A stretch of DNA of 64,000 nt from Candidatus Leptofilum proximum (GCA_016710325.1 JADJXK010000001.1:1488001-1552000); one strand, 5' to 3'. Shown: positions 1 to 8,560, counted from the stretch's first letter. Translations and numbers: made by a program. The notes: generated by a model not told the origin, from the sequence alone.

Positions 1-291
1 GGCCATCGAATGCACGTAGCCCGCCAGGTTGTCATCGGACCAGTAAGGGTCCGCCCAGGTGAAGCGCACAATGCCCAGGCGATTTTTAACGACGCCCACC
101 GTATACACTTCCTCACGCTGAATGTCTTCGGCCATGCGCCGCTGCCAATGCTCGTTTAGCGGCGACGGCCACTGGTCGATGCCTTTGGCCTTCAGCCAGG
201 CAGCGGCTTCAGCCAGGATTGCCATGACGAGGGGTAAATCGTCCGCCCTGGCCAGCTTCGTATCTATGACCGTTGTGGACGTGATTTTCAT
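1..291 (-). CDS. GNAT-family N-acetyltransferase, cut by window edge
   Basis: Only the first 97 codons of this gene lie in the window, starting at the ATG at 291; the C-terminal part is off the left edge. The visible part has the usual GNAT opening: a first strand, then helices reading DDLPLVMAILAEAAAWL, a strand pair around VGVVKNRLGIVRFTW, and the beginning of the strand AGYVHSMA that leads into the acetyl-CoA binding loop. The loop itself is not visible, so substrate and catalytic residues cannot be judged. It would transfer an acetyl group from acetyl-CoA to an amine in the cytoplasm. Family assignment is by pattern only. It is transcribed away from the CHAT operon that starts 171 bp to its right. 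Confidence 0.7.
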   Translation of the reverse strand, partial: MKITSTTVIDTKLARADDLPLVMAILAEAAAWLKAKGIDQWPSPLNEHWQRRMAEDIQREEVYTVGVVKNRLGIVRFTWADPYWSDDNLAGYVHSMA

Positions 292-360
292 GAACGTCTC
301 CTGCGGCGTGTGTGGCAAAGTGTAACGGCCGTTTCCCCCAGTTTCAACAAATTCTTCACA

Positions 361-396
361 TTGGCATCAGACACGGCCGTTTCTTTATGCTACAAT
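361..396 (+). promoter_or_regulatory. Putative promoter TTGGCA-N24-TACAAT
   Basis: TACAAT at 391-396 is preceded by GC and, exactly 24 bases further up, by TTGGCA at 361-366. The stretch TTTATGCTACAAT is identical to that at 59345-59357, which has TTGGCA at the same distance. A conventional -35 hexamer at 17-bp spacing would be CAGACA (4 of 6 match to TTGACA). It would drive the gene at 462 and the CHAT gene behind it. A HIP palindrome lies inside the spacer. Confidence 0.4.
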
Positions 397-461
397 GCCC
401 CCATCTTTTTCTCAGCGTTCTCCGCGCTCTCTGCGGTAAAACTATTTTAGAAGGAACAGCC

Positions 462-1172
462 ATGACTACCTTCCTCGATCAATCATCCACCGCCGCGCTG
501 GCCTGGGAAGGCGCTCTGGAACCACTGGGCGAAACCCTGCGCAGCGCGCCAACCCCGCCGCGTATTTCCCTGGGCCAGCCGATGGTTTGGAATGCGGCGG
601 CTGCCGTTAAAAACGAGCTGGGCCGCGACTGGTCCCCACCTCGGGCTGACCTGGCCTACGCCCTGGTGGGCCTGCCCTGTACCCTGCACCCGCTGCCGAA
701 TGAAGACGGCCGTTACACCACCGCCCGCCTGGAAGCCTACCTGCGCCCCCGCTACGGCCGTGGCACCGCCCTGGCCCACGACCTCTTTCCCCTGCGCCAC
801 ACCGTGCAGGACAAGGGCAAGCTGAGTGTCGGCCTGACGCCGGAGCTGAAGTTTGCCAGCGCCATCGCCGCCAAGCTGCTGGAAGTGGGCGTGGAGAAGG
901 AGCATACGGCCGTTTACCCCGTCATTCAAGCCTATGGACTGGGCGAACCAAACCCGTACTGGGAATTTAAGCAGCACAGCCAGTTTCCCTTGCAGGGCAG
1001 CCAGAAGCTCTACCTGCTGGCCGCAGGTCCGGCCGACGCGCCCCTGGTGCTGCGGCTCAACCTGGTGGCCGACGTCGAGTACCACCGCTGGGGCGTGCTG
1101 CGCTACGGCCCGCCCCAATCCGCCAGCGACCGGCTGTCGTTTGAAATCACAAATCCAGCCGTAGGGCAATAG
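462..1172 (+). CDS. Unknown 236-aa partner of the CHAT/NB-ARC protein
   Basis: I do not recognise the family. The ATG at 462 is chosen over an upstream in-frame start because AAGGA lies at 451-455 and the upstream part crosses a promoter-like region. The protein is soluble-looking, without signal peptide or membrane segment. It is proline- and arginine-rich in the middle (residues 60-110) and ends in a beta-rich part (residues 160-230, e.g. LYLLAAGPADAPLVLRLNL). It is 45 bp upstream of the CHAT protein on the same strand, with no room for a separate promoter except the palindrome spanning its stop codon, so the two are probably co-transcribed. The pairing suggests that it is a partner, regulator or substrate of the CHAT protease, but nothing in the sequence proves that. 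Confidence 0.75.
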   Translation: MTTFLDQSSTAALAWEGALEPLGETLRSAPTPPRISLGQPMVWNAAAAVKNELGRDWSPPRADLAYALVGLPCTLHPLPNEDGRYTTARLEAYLRPRYGRGTALAHDLFPLRHTVQDKGKLSVGLTPELKFASAIAAKLLEVGVEKEHTAVYPVIQAYGLGEPNPYWEFKQHSQFPLQGSQKLYLLAAGPADAPLVLRLNLVADVEYHRWGVLRYGPPQSASDRLSFEITNPAVGQ

Positions 1173-1188
1173 CGCGCTATTGCCCTAC
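1161..1188. repeat. Perfect 28-bp palindrome over a stop codon
   Basis: The arm GTAGGGCAATAGCG is followed directly by its exact reverse complement, giving a 14-bp stem with no spacer. The TAG stop codon of the upstream gene lies inside the left arm. It separates the 236-aa gene from the CHAT gene and could act as an attenuator, an mRNA-stabilising hairpin or a protein-binding operator. It lacks a following T-run, so it is not a standard terminator. Confidence 0.7.
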
Positions 1189-1217
1189 AGGCGACCGCAA
1201 ACCAAATAGGAACCACC

Positions 1218-4200
1218 ATGATCGAACTATCCATCCGCTTCACCACCACCGATGAAAACGACGAAAATGGCCCCATCAAGGTCGCCTTCTTCCGGCCAGA
1301 CACCGGCGTTAGCACAGCGCCGCAGGAATTTGAACCGCCGCTGGACGACAAAATCCTGGGTGACATCCACTGGTACCTTGAAACGTTCAGCACCTGGCCC
1401 ACCGGCCCGGACTACGTGCGCGCCGGGGAAATTGAAAGCCAGCTGGAGGAGTGGGGCCGCGCCCTGCGCGACAGCATTTTGACCGACACCGAAGCGGCCC
1501 GGCTGTGGCAGCAGTTTGTCGATGCCCGCGGTGACGACCGGCTGCTGACCCTGGACGCCACCGACCCGCGCGTGCTGCGCCTGCCCTGGGAGCTGCTGGC
1601 CGACGACGGCGGCCACCTCTTCAGCCAGGAGATTGGCATACGCCGCCGCCTACAGCAGCCGACCACGCCCGCCAAACAGGCGGCGCTGCCCCTGCCGGTG
1701 CGCATCCTCGTCGTGGTGGCCCGGCCCGACGATGCCGGGTTCATCGACGGGCGGGCCATCACCCGCCCCCTGCTGGATGCCGTGGACGGCCTGGGTGAGC
1801 AGGTGGTGGTGGAATTTTTGCCCCGGCCCACGCTCAAAACACTGTCGCAGCGGCTGCGCGACCGAAACGCGCCGCCCGTGCACGTGGTCCACTTCGACGG
1901 CCACGGCGTTTACGACCGCAGCCTGGGGCTGGGCTTTTTGCTGTTTGAAAACGACAAACATGAAAGCGACCCCGTGGACGCCAACCGGCTGGGCACGCTG
2001 CTCAACCAGAGCGGCGTGCCGTTGATTGTCCTCAACGCCTGCCAGAGCGCCATGCAGAAGGAGGGCAATCCGTACGCCAGCGTCGCCTCGCGGCTGATTC
2101 GCGCCGGGGTGGGCAGCGTCCTGGCGATGAACTACTCCGTGCTGGTGGTGGCGGCGCACAAATTTGTGGCCGCCTTTTACGCCGCCCTGGCCGCGGGCCG
2201 CACCGTGGGCCAGGCGGTGGACGCGGGCCGCTTTGCCCTGCTGGAAGACGTCGAGCGGCACACCCTGGTGCGCCCCGATTCCAGCGGCGAACTGGCCGAG
2301 GAAACCATTCGCCTCTACGACTGGTTCCTGCCCGCGCTCTACCAGCAAAACAGCGACCCGGTCATTTTTGCCGCACCTGCTGCCCCGCTTCCCGGAAACT
2401 CTGAGCTTCCGGCGAGCGCTGCGCCGATCATCCCCGTGCGGCAGACGTACCCCGCGCTGGTGCGGCTGGTGCAGGAGAAGTTCAACGAAGGCGAGCTGCG
2501 CCAGCTTTGTCACAACCTGGGCGTGCAGTACGACGATTTGCCCGGCGCTGGCAACGCCGCCAAAGCGCTGGCCCTGGTAGAACTGGCCGAGCGGCAGGAC
2601 GCCGTCGCCGCCCTGGTGAGCGTGGCGCGCCAAACCCGCCCCCTGGCCAACTGGGACGCCGCCCTCACCCCCAGCGCCGCCGCCGCCGCCCTTCACCCCG
2701 CGATGTCCTCATCGCACACCCCTTCACCCGTTCACCCCCTCACCCCCTCCCGCCCCCCCGCCGCCCTCCCCGCTCCACCCCGCCACGGCTTCCACGGCCG
2801 TTCCCGCGAAATGCTCCTGCTCGACCGCGCCTTTTTGGACAGCGCCATCGTGGTGCTGCACGGTTTTGGCGGGCTGGGCAAAACCACCCTGGCCGCCGAG
2901 GCGGGCCGCTGGTTTAGCCGCACCGGCCGTTTTCCTGGAGGCGCGGCCTTTGTTTCATTTGAGCAGGGCGGCAGCCTGGAGCAGCTGTGCAGCTGGGTGG
3001 GCCAGACGGTGAGCGGCGACCCCGATTGGGTCATTCATGGCGAAGGCCCGCTGGTGGACCGCGTTGGCCAGCTGCTGGCGGAGCGCCCGGCGCTGCTCAT
3101 CCTGGACAACTTCGAATCCGTCCTCGGCCGCAGCCCGCTGATGCCGCCGGAGGAGGTGGCCCAGGTGCTGGACGCGGTGTGGCAGTGGTCGGTTATCGGT
3201 AATCGGTTATCGGTGAACGGTAATCCGATTACCGATAACGGATTACCGATTACCAGCACGCGAGTGCTGATCACAACCCGCGACACCACCTTCAACGACG
3301 CCCGCTTTGCGCCCTCCAAAGAGTGCCGCCACGTGGCGCTGCAGGGGCTGGCGGAGACGGACGCCCTGGCGCTGGCGGCGGCGGTGCTGGACCACCATGC
3401 CATCGACCGGGCTGCCGTGCCCCGCGCCGACCTGGTGGCCCTGATGCGCCACCTGGGCGGCCACCCGCTGAGCCTGAACCTGGTGCTGCCCCAGCTGCAC
3501 CACTACACGGCGCAGCAGCTGATTGAGCGTTTTGAGGAGCTGCTGCCCGGCTTTGTCCAGGGCAAGGCGGAGGAACGCAACGAAAGCCTGGCCGTTTCCC
3601 TGGACTTTTCCCTGCGGCGGCTGGGCGAGGAAACCCGCGCTGCCCTGCCTGCCCTGGCGGTGTTTCAGGGTGGCTGCATGGAGCTTGAATTGCTGGCGAT
3701 TGTGGAAATAGACGAGGAGCAGTGGCGCGTGGCCCGCAGTGAGCTGGAACAGGCAGCGCTGGTGCGCCTTGAATCCCTGCCGGGCATTGGCCCGCCGTTT
3801 TTGCACTTTCACCCCACGCTGCTGCCTTACCTGGCCACCCAGCTAGACGCCACCCGGCGGGCTGAGCTGGAGACGAAATATTGGCAGCGGTATTACGCTT
3901 TGGCCAGCTACCTGTACCAAACCGACACGCAAAACCCGCACCAGGCGCGGGCGATTGCGGTGCGGGAGCTGCCCAACCTGCGCCGCGCCCTGGACCTGGC
4001 GCTGGCCGCCGCCCAGGCCGACCCGGCCGCCGACCCGGCGCTTCAGGAGAAGGTTGTATGGTTTTCCACCTACATTGCCAGCTTCCTGACTGATTTCGGC
4101 CGTTGGCGGGAGCGGGACGCGATGATGGCGGAGGTCGGTAATCAGTTTTCGGTAATCGGTAATCGGTCTGGTAGGGGCGAGGCAGGCGGTGCTCAACCCG

Positions 4201-6122
4201 ACGGAAACGAGACAGGTGATGCTCCGCCTGCCTCGCCCAAACTCACCAAAGGCGAATATTTGCTGTATTCCCGGCAGGGTGAGACGCTCTTGCAGCAGGG
4301 GCGGGCGGCGCAGGCCGAAACGCTGTTCCGCCAGCTGCTGGCCCGGCTGCAAACCGGGGCCGATTATGACGATCAAGCGGAGCTTGAATATGACATTGCC
4401 ATGACGCAGGCGCGCCTGGGCCGCTGCCTGGCAGCCCAGGGACGGCCGTCTCAAGCCATCCCCTTCCACCAGCAGGCCATCAAAGGTTTTTCCGCCCTCA
4501 GCGAGAACAACAAAAGCGCCAAAGATATGCTGGGCAAAGTTTACAACGATTTGGCCGACAATTTTACATCGGTAGGTCAGTTTGATGAAGCGCAAGCAAA
4601 TTATGAAACGGCGCTGAAAGTTAAGCGTGAAGTAGATGACCAAAGGGCTGTTGGTGTGACGTTGGGCCAGCTGGGGACGCTGGCTCTGTGGCGCGGCGAC
4701 CGGGCGGCGGCGCGCCAGCGGTACACCGAGGCGCTGACCACCTTCCAGCGGCTGGGCGAGCCGCGAGAAGAAGCGCACAACCTTAATAGGATTGGCACGA
4801 CCTATCTTGAAGAAGGCATGTTAGATTCCGCAGAAAAATATTATCGTCAAGCACTACAACTGTACGAAAGTATTCGGGACTTTCAGTGGGTGGCTGGTAC
4901 CTGTAACCAGCTGGCGCTTGTGGCGGAGGGAGACGGCCGTTTCGCCGACGCCGAGCGCTGGTATTTGCGGGCGCAGGAAATCAAAGACCAGGTTGCGCCA
5001 CAGGATTTTAGCACCTTGGGCAACCTTGCCAGTCTGTGTCTAGAGCAAAATCGGCTGGACGAGGCGGCGCAGTACGCCCGCCGCGCCCTGAGTATCCAGG
5101 AAACGCTGGACCTCTCTGCCCAGCCATGGAAAACGTACCATATTCTGGCCCAAATTGCGGCGGCGCAGGGGGATACGGCCGCCGCCCGCGATTGGCGGCG
5201 CAAAGAGCAGGCAAGCTACGCCGCCTACGCCGGGTCCTCGCACGAAATGCAGCAGTACCAACCCTTGATTCGGGCCGTCGTGGCTGCAGCACAGGGGAAT
5301 GAACAGGCGCAGCAGCAAATTGAGCCAGCTTTGCAAAATATGGCAAACGGGGATGAGGTAAATCGCTCTTTTGCCAAAGCAGCGCGCCAAATCCTGGCTG
5401 GTGAGCGAGATTCAGAAACTCTAACGGACGAGCTAAGTCACACACCAGCGCTCATGGTGCTAACTATTCTCCAGCAGCTGTCTGGAGGTGAGGGTGGTAC
5501 CCAACCAGACCCGCTGGCCCAGCTGCGTGAGGTGTGGGGGCCGGTGGTGGCCGCCGCCATCGCCGCCGCCCAGGGCAATACAGCAGCCGCCGCCCAGCTG
5601 GAGCCGGTGCTGCAAGAGCTGGCGGGCCGCAGCGATTGGTCGGCGCTGGTAGGCGTGCTGCGCCAAATCCTCAGCGGCGCGCGGGACGCCGCCCTCCTGC
5701 AAGGGCTAGACCAAACAGACACGATCATCGCGGGCAATATCCTGCGCGGCCTGGGCGTGGATCATCCCGCGCTGGCCAATCTGCCCAGCCTGGCCGTCGC
5801 GGAACCTCCCGCAGGTTCCCTGCCAGATGCCACTCCACCAACGGAGCCTGCGGGAGGATCGGCCGAACAATCTGCCAATGACTTCTTCAACAGCCTGCTC
5901 AACGGGGTGGTGGCGGTGGCGCGCGGCGAGGGGCCGACGGAGCTGGGGGTGCAGCTGCATGACTTTACTCGCGGCCTGGCCACGGACCCCAACGCTCCGC
6001 CGGAGCTGCAAGGGCTGGGCCGGGTGCTCAACGCCATCCTCAGCGGCGAGCGCCAGCCGGATTTGTCTGGTTTGCCGCCCAACCTGGCGGCGGCGGTCAG
6101 GCAGGTGTTGGGAGAAATTTAA
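1218..6122 (+). CDS. CHAT protease - effector-associated - NB-ARC - TPR protein
   Basis: This 1634-aa protein is a prokaryotic NLR-like protein. Residues about 150-370 are a CHAT (caspase HetF-associated) domain with the dyad His229 (in HFDGHG) and Cys275 (in LNACQS). Residues about 407-475 match the effector-associated type, FNEGELRQLCHNLGVQYD followed by DLPG. A STAND/NB-ARC ATPase follows: Walker A GFGGLGKTT near 550, Walker B LLILDNFES near 630. Tetratricopeptide repeats run from about 1008 to 1325. The C-terminus (about 1340-1634) carries three diverged copies of a helical unit (VVAAAxAxAQGN...QILSGxRD). Start ATG with an AGGAA-type site just upstream. Two short-word repeats sit in frame (about residues 656-680 and 972-985) between or after ATPase motifs. 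By family knowledge it should bind ATP, oligomerise on a trigger and cleave a protein; the trigger and target are unknown. Confidence 0.9.
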   Translation: MIELSIRFTTTDENDENGPIKVAFFRPDTGVSTAPQEFEPPLDDKILGDIHWYLETFSTWPTGPDYVRAGEIESQLEEWGRALRDSILTDTEAARLWQQFVDARGDDRLLTLDATDPRVLRLPWELLADDGGHLFSQEIGIRRRLQQPTTPAKQAALPLPVRILVVVARPDDAGFIDGRAITRPLLDAVDGLGEQVVVEFLPRPTLKTLSQRLRDRNAPPVHVVHFDGHGVYDRSLGLGFLLFENDKHESDPVDANRLGTLLNQSGVPLIVLNACQSAMQKEGNPYASVASRLIRAGVGSVLAMNYSVLVVAAHKFVAAFYAALAAGRTVGQAVDAGRFALLEDVERHTLVRPDSSGELAEETIRLYDWFLPALYQQNSDPVIFAAPAAPLPGNSELPASAAPIIPVRQTYPALVRLVQEKFNEGELRQLCHNLGVQYDDLPGAGNAAKALALVELAERQDAVAALVSVARQTRPLANWDAALTPSAAAAALHPAMSSSHTPSPVHPLTPSRPPAALPAPPRHGFHGRSREMLLLDRAFLDSAIVVLHGFGGLGKTTLAAEAGRWFSRTGRFPGGAAFVSFEQGGSLEQLCSWVGQTVSGDPDWVIHGEGPLVDRVGQLLAERPALLILDNFESVLGRSPLMPPEEVAQVLDAVWQWSVIGNRLSVNGNPITDNGLPITSTRVLITTRDTTFNDARFAPSKECRHVALQGLAETDALALAAAVLDHHAIDRAAVPRADLVALMRHLGGHPLSLNLVLPQLHHYTAQQLIERFEELLPGFVQGKAEERNESLAVSLDFSLRRLGEETRAALPALAVFQGGCMELELLAIVEIDEEQWRVARSELEQAALVRLESLPGIGPPFLHFHPTLLPYLATQLDATRRAELETKYWQRYYALASYLYQTDTQNPHQARAIAVRELPNLRRALDLALAAAQADPAADPALQEKVVWFSTYIASFLTDFGRWRERDAMMAEVGNQFSVIGNRSGRGEAGGAQPDGNETGDAPPASPKLTKGEYLLYSRQGETLLQQGRAAQAETLFRQLLARLQTGADYDDQAELEYDIAMTQARLGRCLAAQGRPSQAIPFHQQAIKGFSALSENNKSAKDMLGKVYNDLADNFTSVGQFDEAQANYETALKVKREVDDQRAVGVTLGQLGTLALWRGDRAAARQRYTEALTTFQRLGEPREEAHNLNRIGTTYLEEGMLDSAEKYYRQALQLYESIRDFQWVAGTCNQLALVAEGDGRFADAERWYLRAQEIKDQVAPQDFSTLGNLASLCLEQNRLDEAAQYARRALSIQETLDLSAQPWKTYHILAQIAAAQGDTAAARDWRRKEQASYAAYAGSSHEMQQYQPLIRAVVAAAQGNEQAQQQIEPALQNMANGDEVNRSFAKAARQILAGERDSETLTDELSHTPALMVLTILQQLSGGEGGTQPDPLAQLREVWGPVVAAAIAAAQGNTAAAAQLEPVLQELAGRSDWSALVGVLRQILSGARDAALLQGLDQTDTIIAGNILRGLGVDHPALANLPSLAVAEPPAGSLPDATPPTEPAGGSAEQSANDFFNSLLNGVVAVARGEGPTELGVQLHDFTRGLATDPNAPPELQGLGRVLNAILSGERQPDLSGLPPNLAAAVRQVLGEI
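3187..3254. repeat. GTAATCGGT-type inverted repeat inside the CHAT gene
   Basis: A run of TCGGTTATCGGTAATCGGT words is followed by its inverted counterpart (CCGATTACCGATAACGG). It is read in frame as SVIGNRLSVNGNPITDNGLP and neither shifts nor stops the frame. The same words recur between genes near 10320, 12215, 17353 and 58170. It lies between the Walker B region and the sensor region (VLITTRD) of the NB-ARC domain, probably in a surface loop. Confidence 0.85.
4133..4166. repeat. Second GTAATCGGT-type copy inside the CHAT gene
   Basis: GGTCGGTAATCAGTTTTC followed by GGTAATCGGTAATCGG, in frame, translated as VGNQFSVIGNRSG. It opens a low-complexity linker (Gly, Ala, Pro rich) between the ATPase/helical part and the TPR array. 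No inverted arm is present in this copy. Confidence 0.8.
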
Positions 6123-6123
6123 A

Positions 6124-6206
6124 CCCCCATCCCAGCCTTCCCCCTGGGAGGGGGAAGGAGCGGAGCAGATTCCCTCCCCCTCTCAGGGGGAGGGCCAGGG
6201 TGGGGG
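6124..6206. terminator. Double hairpin between convergent genes
   Basis: Two adjacent C/G-rich hairpins: CTTCCCCC with GGGGGAAG and CCTCCCCCT with AGGGGGAGG, enclosed by an outer pair (CCCCCATCCCAGCC with GGCCAGGGTGGGGG). It fills the gap between the CHAT gene and the convergent kinase gene and may stop transcription from both sides. There is no T-run, so the role is inferred from position; it could also be a mobile palindromic element. Confidence 0.55.
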
Positions 6207-7307
6207 TCAATCCAGCAGTTCGTCACAATCCAAATCTTCAAAAGCGGTGAGGGTGCGCTGGACCAGGCCGAAGCGGAAGTCGTTCCAATCGGGGTCGCCG
6301 CCGTCGCGCATGTACTCCACGGCCACGGGCACCATCAGCGCCACGCAGAGGCGGTAGTCGGCGTGCAGCTGCGCCCAGGCATAGTCCGCCACGCCGCGCG
6401 CCGCCAGCTGCAGCTGGTAATGGCGCAGGACGGGGATTTCCAGCGTGCGGCGCAGGTCGGTGGGCCAGTAGAGGGCCATCACGTAGGCCAGGTCAAACGC
6501 GCCGGCCCAGGTGGTAATGCTCCAGTCAAACGGCTGCTGATCGATGAGGTAAAGCGGCCGTTCCCCACCATCTTTCGGCACCAACATATTCCCCGGATTG
6601 GCGTCGCCGTGCAGCAAAGTGAAATGAGTGCGGTCCCCGGCGCGGGCTGCCAGTTTGCCCGGCAGTTGGGCAAAAATACGGCCGATTTGCTCTGGCCAGT
6701 GCGGTTTAAGCTTGCTGCCAAATTGTTCCAGCACGTGCGGCAGGCCCGGTGCGCCAATCGCCACAAAGCGCTGGAGATGGGTGGCATCGTGAACGGCCGC
6801 ACCAATCTCACCCAATCTGGCCGGACCCCACCAGCGGGCGTGTAAACTGGCCAGTGCTTCGGCCAGGGCCTGGCCGTGGGTCAGGTTGGGCACCTTGTCG
6901 TACCCGGCCTGGTGGGTGGCGGAGAGGTCGTCCAGCAGCAGGTGGTAGCGGTGCTGCGTCGGGTCGTAGGCGGCGTGGTAGCAGCGCACCAGCGGCGCGT
7001 CCGGCACGTCGATGTAGTCGCGCGTGTAGTAGGTCACTTCGGCGGGCAGGAAAAATTCGCCGTCGCCCAAATCGGTGCTGACCAGCTTGAGGAAAAGCTG
7101 GGTCGGGCATTCGCCCTGCGCCTCGGGGCTGTAGGTGAGGGTGAGACGGCCGTTCTGCGACCAGTTGCCACGACCATCGCTGGCGGTTACATCGGTAACG
7201 CAGCCGGTGGAGAGTGCGCCTGATTGGTGGAGAACGGCCGTTAGCCACCCCGGGGTTACCTGGTCCAGATTGGTGATGACGGAATCATTGTTTGTCATTT
7301 GACGCAT
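6207..7307 (-). CDS. Aminoglycoside phosphotransferase-like small-molecule kinase
   Basis: A 366-aa protein of the APH/choline-kinase-like fold (also close to ecdysteroid-kinase-like enzymes). Visible motifs are the ATP lysine in LFLKLV (Lys74), the hinge LLDDLSA (124-130), the catalytic loop HGDANPGN (233-240) and a metal-binding LIDQQ (Asp256) in place of the usual IDWE. It would phosphorylate a hydroxyl group of a small molecule with ATP in the cytoplasm; the substrate cannot be read. The start overlaps the end of the upstream O-methyltransferase by 23 bp, so the two are translationally coupled. A start three codons later is equally possible. Pairing with a methyltransferase, and a divergent DrrAB-like exporter, suggests drug or secondary-metabolite modification and export (inference). 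Confidence 0.85.
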   Translation of the reverse strand: MRQMTNNDSVITNLDQVTPGWLTAVLHQSGALSTGCVTDVTASDGRGNWSQNGRLTLTYSPEAQGECPTQLFLKLVSTDLGDGEFFLPAEVTYYTRDYIDVPDAPLVRCYHAAYDPTQHRYHLLLDDLSATHQAGYDKVPNLTHGQALAEALASLHARWWGPARLGEIGAAVHDATHLQRFVAIGAPGLPHVLEQFGSKLKPHWPEQIGRIFAQLPGKLAARAGDRTHFTLLHGDANPGNMLVPKDGGERPLYLIDQQPFDWSITTWAGAFDLAYVMALYWPTDLRRTLEIPVLRHYQLQLAARGVADYAWAQLHADYRLCVALMVPVAVEYMRDGGDPDWNDFRFGLVQRTLTAFEDLDCDELLD

Positions 7308-8367
7308 CCGATTGGACTGATGACTGTTTTACGGCCGTTACCAAACTTTGCCCGGCCCACATCGGCGTTGTGAAAAATTGCACGCTGCTAAAGCGGGCCT
7401 TATCCAGCAATTGCTGCACCTCTTCACTAGAAAAGATACGGCCGTCGGCAAATAAATAATACATCAGGCTAATTAACCGCAACAGGCCATTAATGGCGGA
7501 ACCAAACTGCTTGCTTTCCAGCTGGTCAAAAATGGCCAACTGCCCGCCTGGTTTCAGGGCGGCATGGGCTTTTTGCAGCAGCTTCACGTTGGTTTCCAGG
7601 TCGTAATGGTGGATGAAGTTAAACAGCAGCACAAGATCAAAGTCTGTGCCCCACTCAACTTGCCAGATGTCGGCAGGCTGAAGATGAATGCGTTTGGTCA
7701 GGTCATTGGCCGTCACGTGCTGCCTTGCTGTTTCCAGGGCAATTTCGCTGTCTAGAATGGTCGCTTGCAGGTTTGGGTTGGCCTGGCAGAAGTGGATGGC
7801 ATACGCGCCATGCCCGCCGCCTACGTCTAGCAGCCGGGTTGGCCCGGCGGGCAGCTTAACCCGCTTCACGATGTCTGGCGCATTCAGGTTGGCATTGCCA
7901 GACATCATTTGTTGGTGAGCGTGGCTGAGGCCGGGTTGGCTGGCGGTGTAGTCGTAGAAGTTGTACGGCCGTTTCCCACTCTGAATCACTTCCGGTGCAT
8001 GGGGCCAAAGGTCGTGCAAAAAGGCATCCCAACAGGTGATGGCGCTGTTCAGGTCAAGGATCGTACCGTCGGTGAACCATTTTTCGGTCATGGTCGTGTT
8101 GTGGTAACGGCCGTTTTTCTCCGTTACGTAGCCCAACCCATCCAATGCTTTGAGCAGATGGTTAAGGCCTCGTTCCTGGCAGTTGAGCTTTTGCGCCAGT
8201 TCGGAGATGGTTAACGGCCGTTCCTGTAAGGTTTCAAACAGGTGCAGGCGAACGGCCGTGCTGAGCGCCTGATAGCCTAACGCGCCCGCTAGATCCAGCA
8301 TAGGCGTGGGGGCCGCATTGAGCGTGAAAAACGCAAATCGCTCCAGAATATTTGGTTGAATAGGCAT
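7285..8367 (-). CDS. SAM-dependent O-methyltransferase, winged-helix type
   Basis: The ATG at 8367 is preferred because GGAGAGA lies 4 bp upstream; an upstream in-frame ATG at 8415 lacks a site. The 360-aa protein has an N-terminal winged-helix dimerisation domain (about residues 20-90, with SELAQKLNCQERGLNHLLKAL), then a class I methyltransferase fold with the SAM loop LLDVGGGHGAYA (about 179-190) and LLFNFIHHYD. This is the layout of plant-type and antibiotic-pathway O-methyltransferases (acetylserotonin or hydroxyneurosporene type). It would move a methyl group from SAM to a hydroxyl of an aromatic or polyketide-like substrate, identity unknown. It overlaps the kinase gene downstream. Confidence 0.88.
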   Translation of the reverse strand: MPIQPNILERFAFFTLNAAPTPMLDLAGALGYQALSTAVRLHLFETLQERPLTISELAQKLNCQERGLNHLLKALDGLGYVTEKNGRYHNTTMTEKWFTDGTILDLNSAITCWDAFLHDLWPHAPEVIQSGKRPYNFYDYTASQPGLSHAHQQMMSGNANLNAPDIVKRVKLPAGPTRLLDVGGGHGAYAIHFCQANPNLQATILDSEIALETARQHVTANDLTKRIHLQPADIWQVEWGTDFDLVLLFNFIHHYDLETNVKLLQKAHAALKPGGQLAIFDQLESKQFGSAINGLLRLISLMYYLFADGRIFSSEEVQQLLDKARFSSVQFFTTPMWAGQSLVTAVKQSSVQSDASNDKQ

Positions 8368-8535
8368 GATTCTCTCCAGGGATAGATAAATTGCGTGCGG
8401 TAGGTACCGGGACACTTTACATGAAAGTACGCTGCTTTGTCACCAGGCAATCCTGTCTGGCGGTTGAAAGTGAGTGATTACATTCGTGATTGGCTTCCAC
8501 AGCCATTCAGCGTTAAAGTACAGGGGAATTCAACT

Positions 8536-8560
8536 AATGCAGCTTCGTCGAAGCTGCATT
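8536..8560. promoter_or_regulatory. 25-bp palindrome ahead of the ABC exporter
   Basis: AATGCAGCTTCG, one central base, then the exact reverse complement. It lies 13 bp before the start of the ABC ATPase gene in the divergent intergenic region with the methyltransferase. It could be an operator for a dimeric regulator or a leader hairpin that hides the ribosome binding site; TTTT follows directly, so an attenuator is also possible. Confidence 0.5.
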
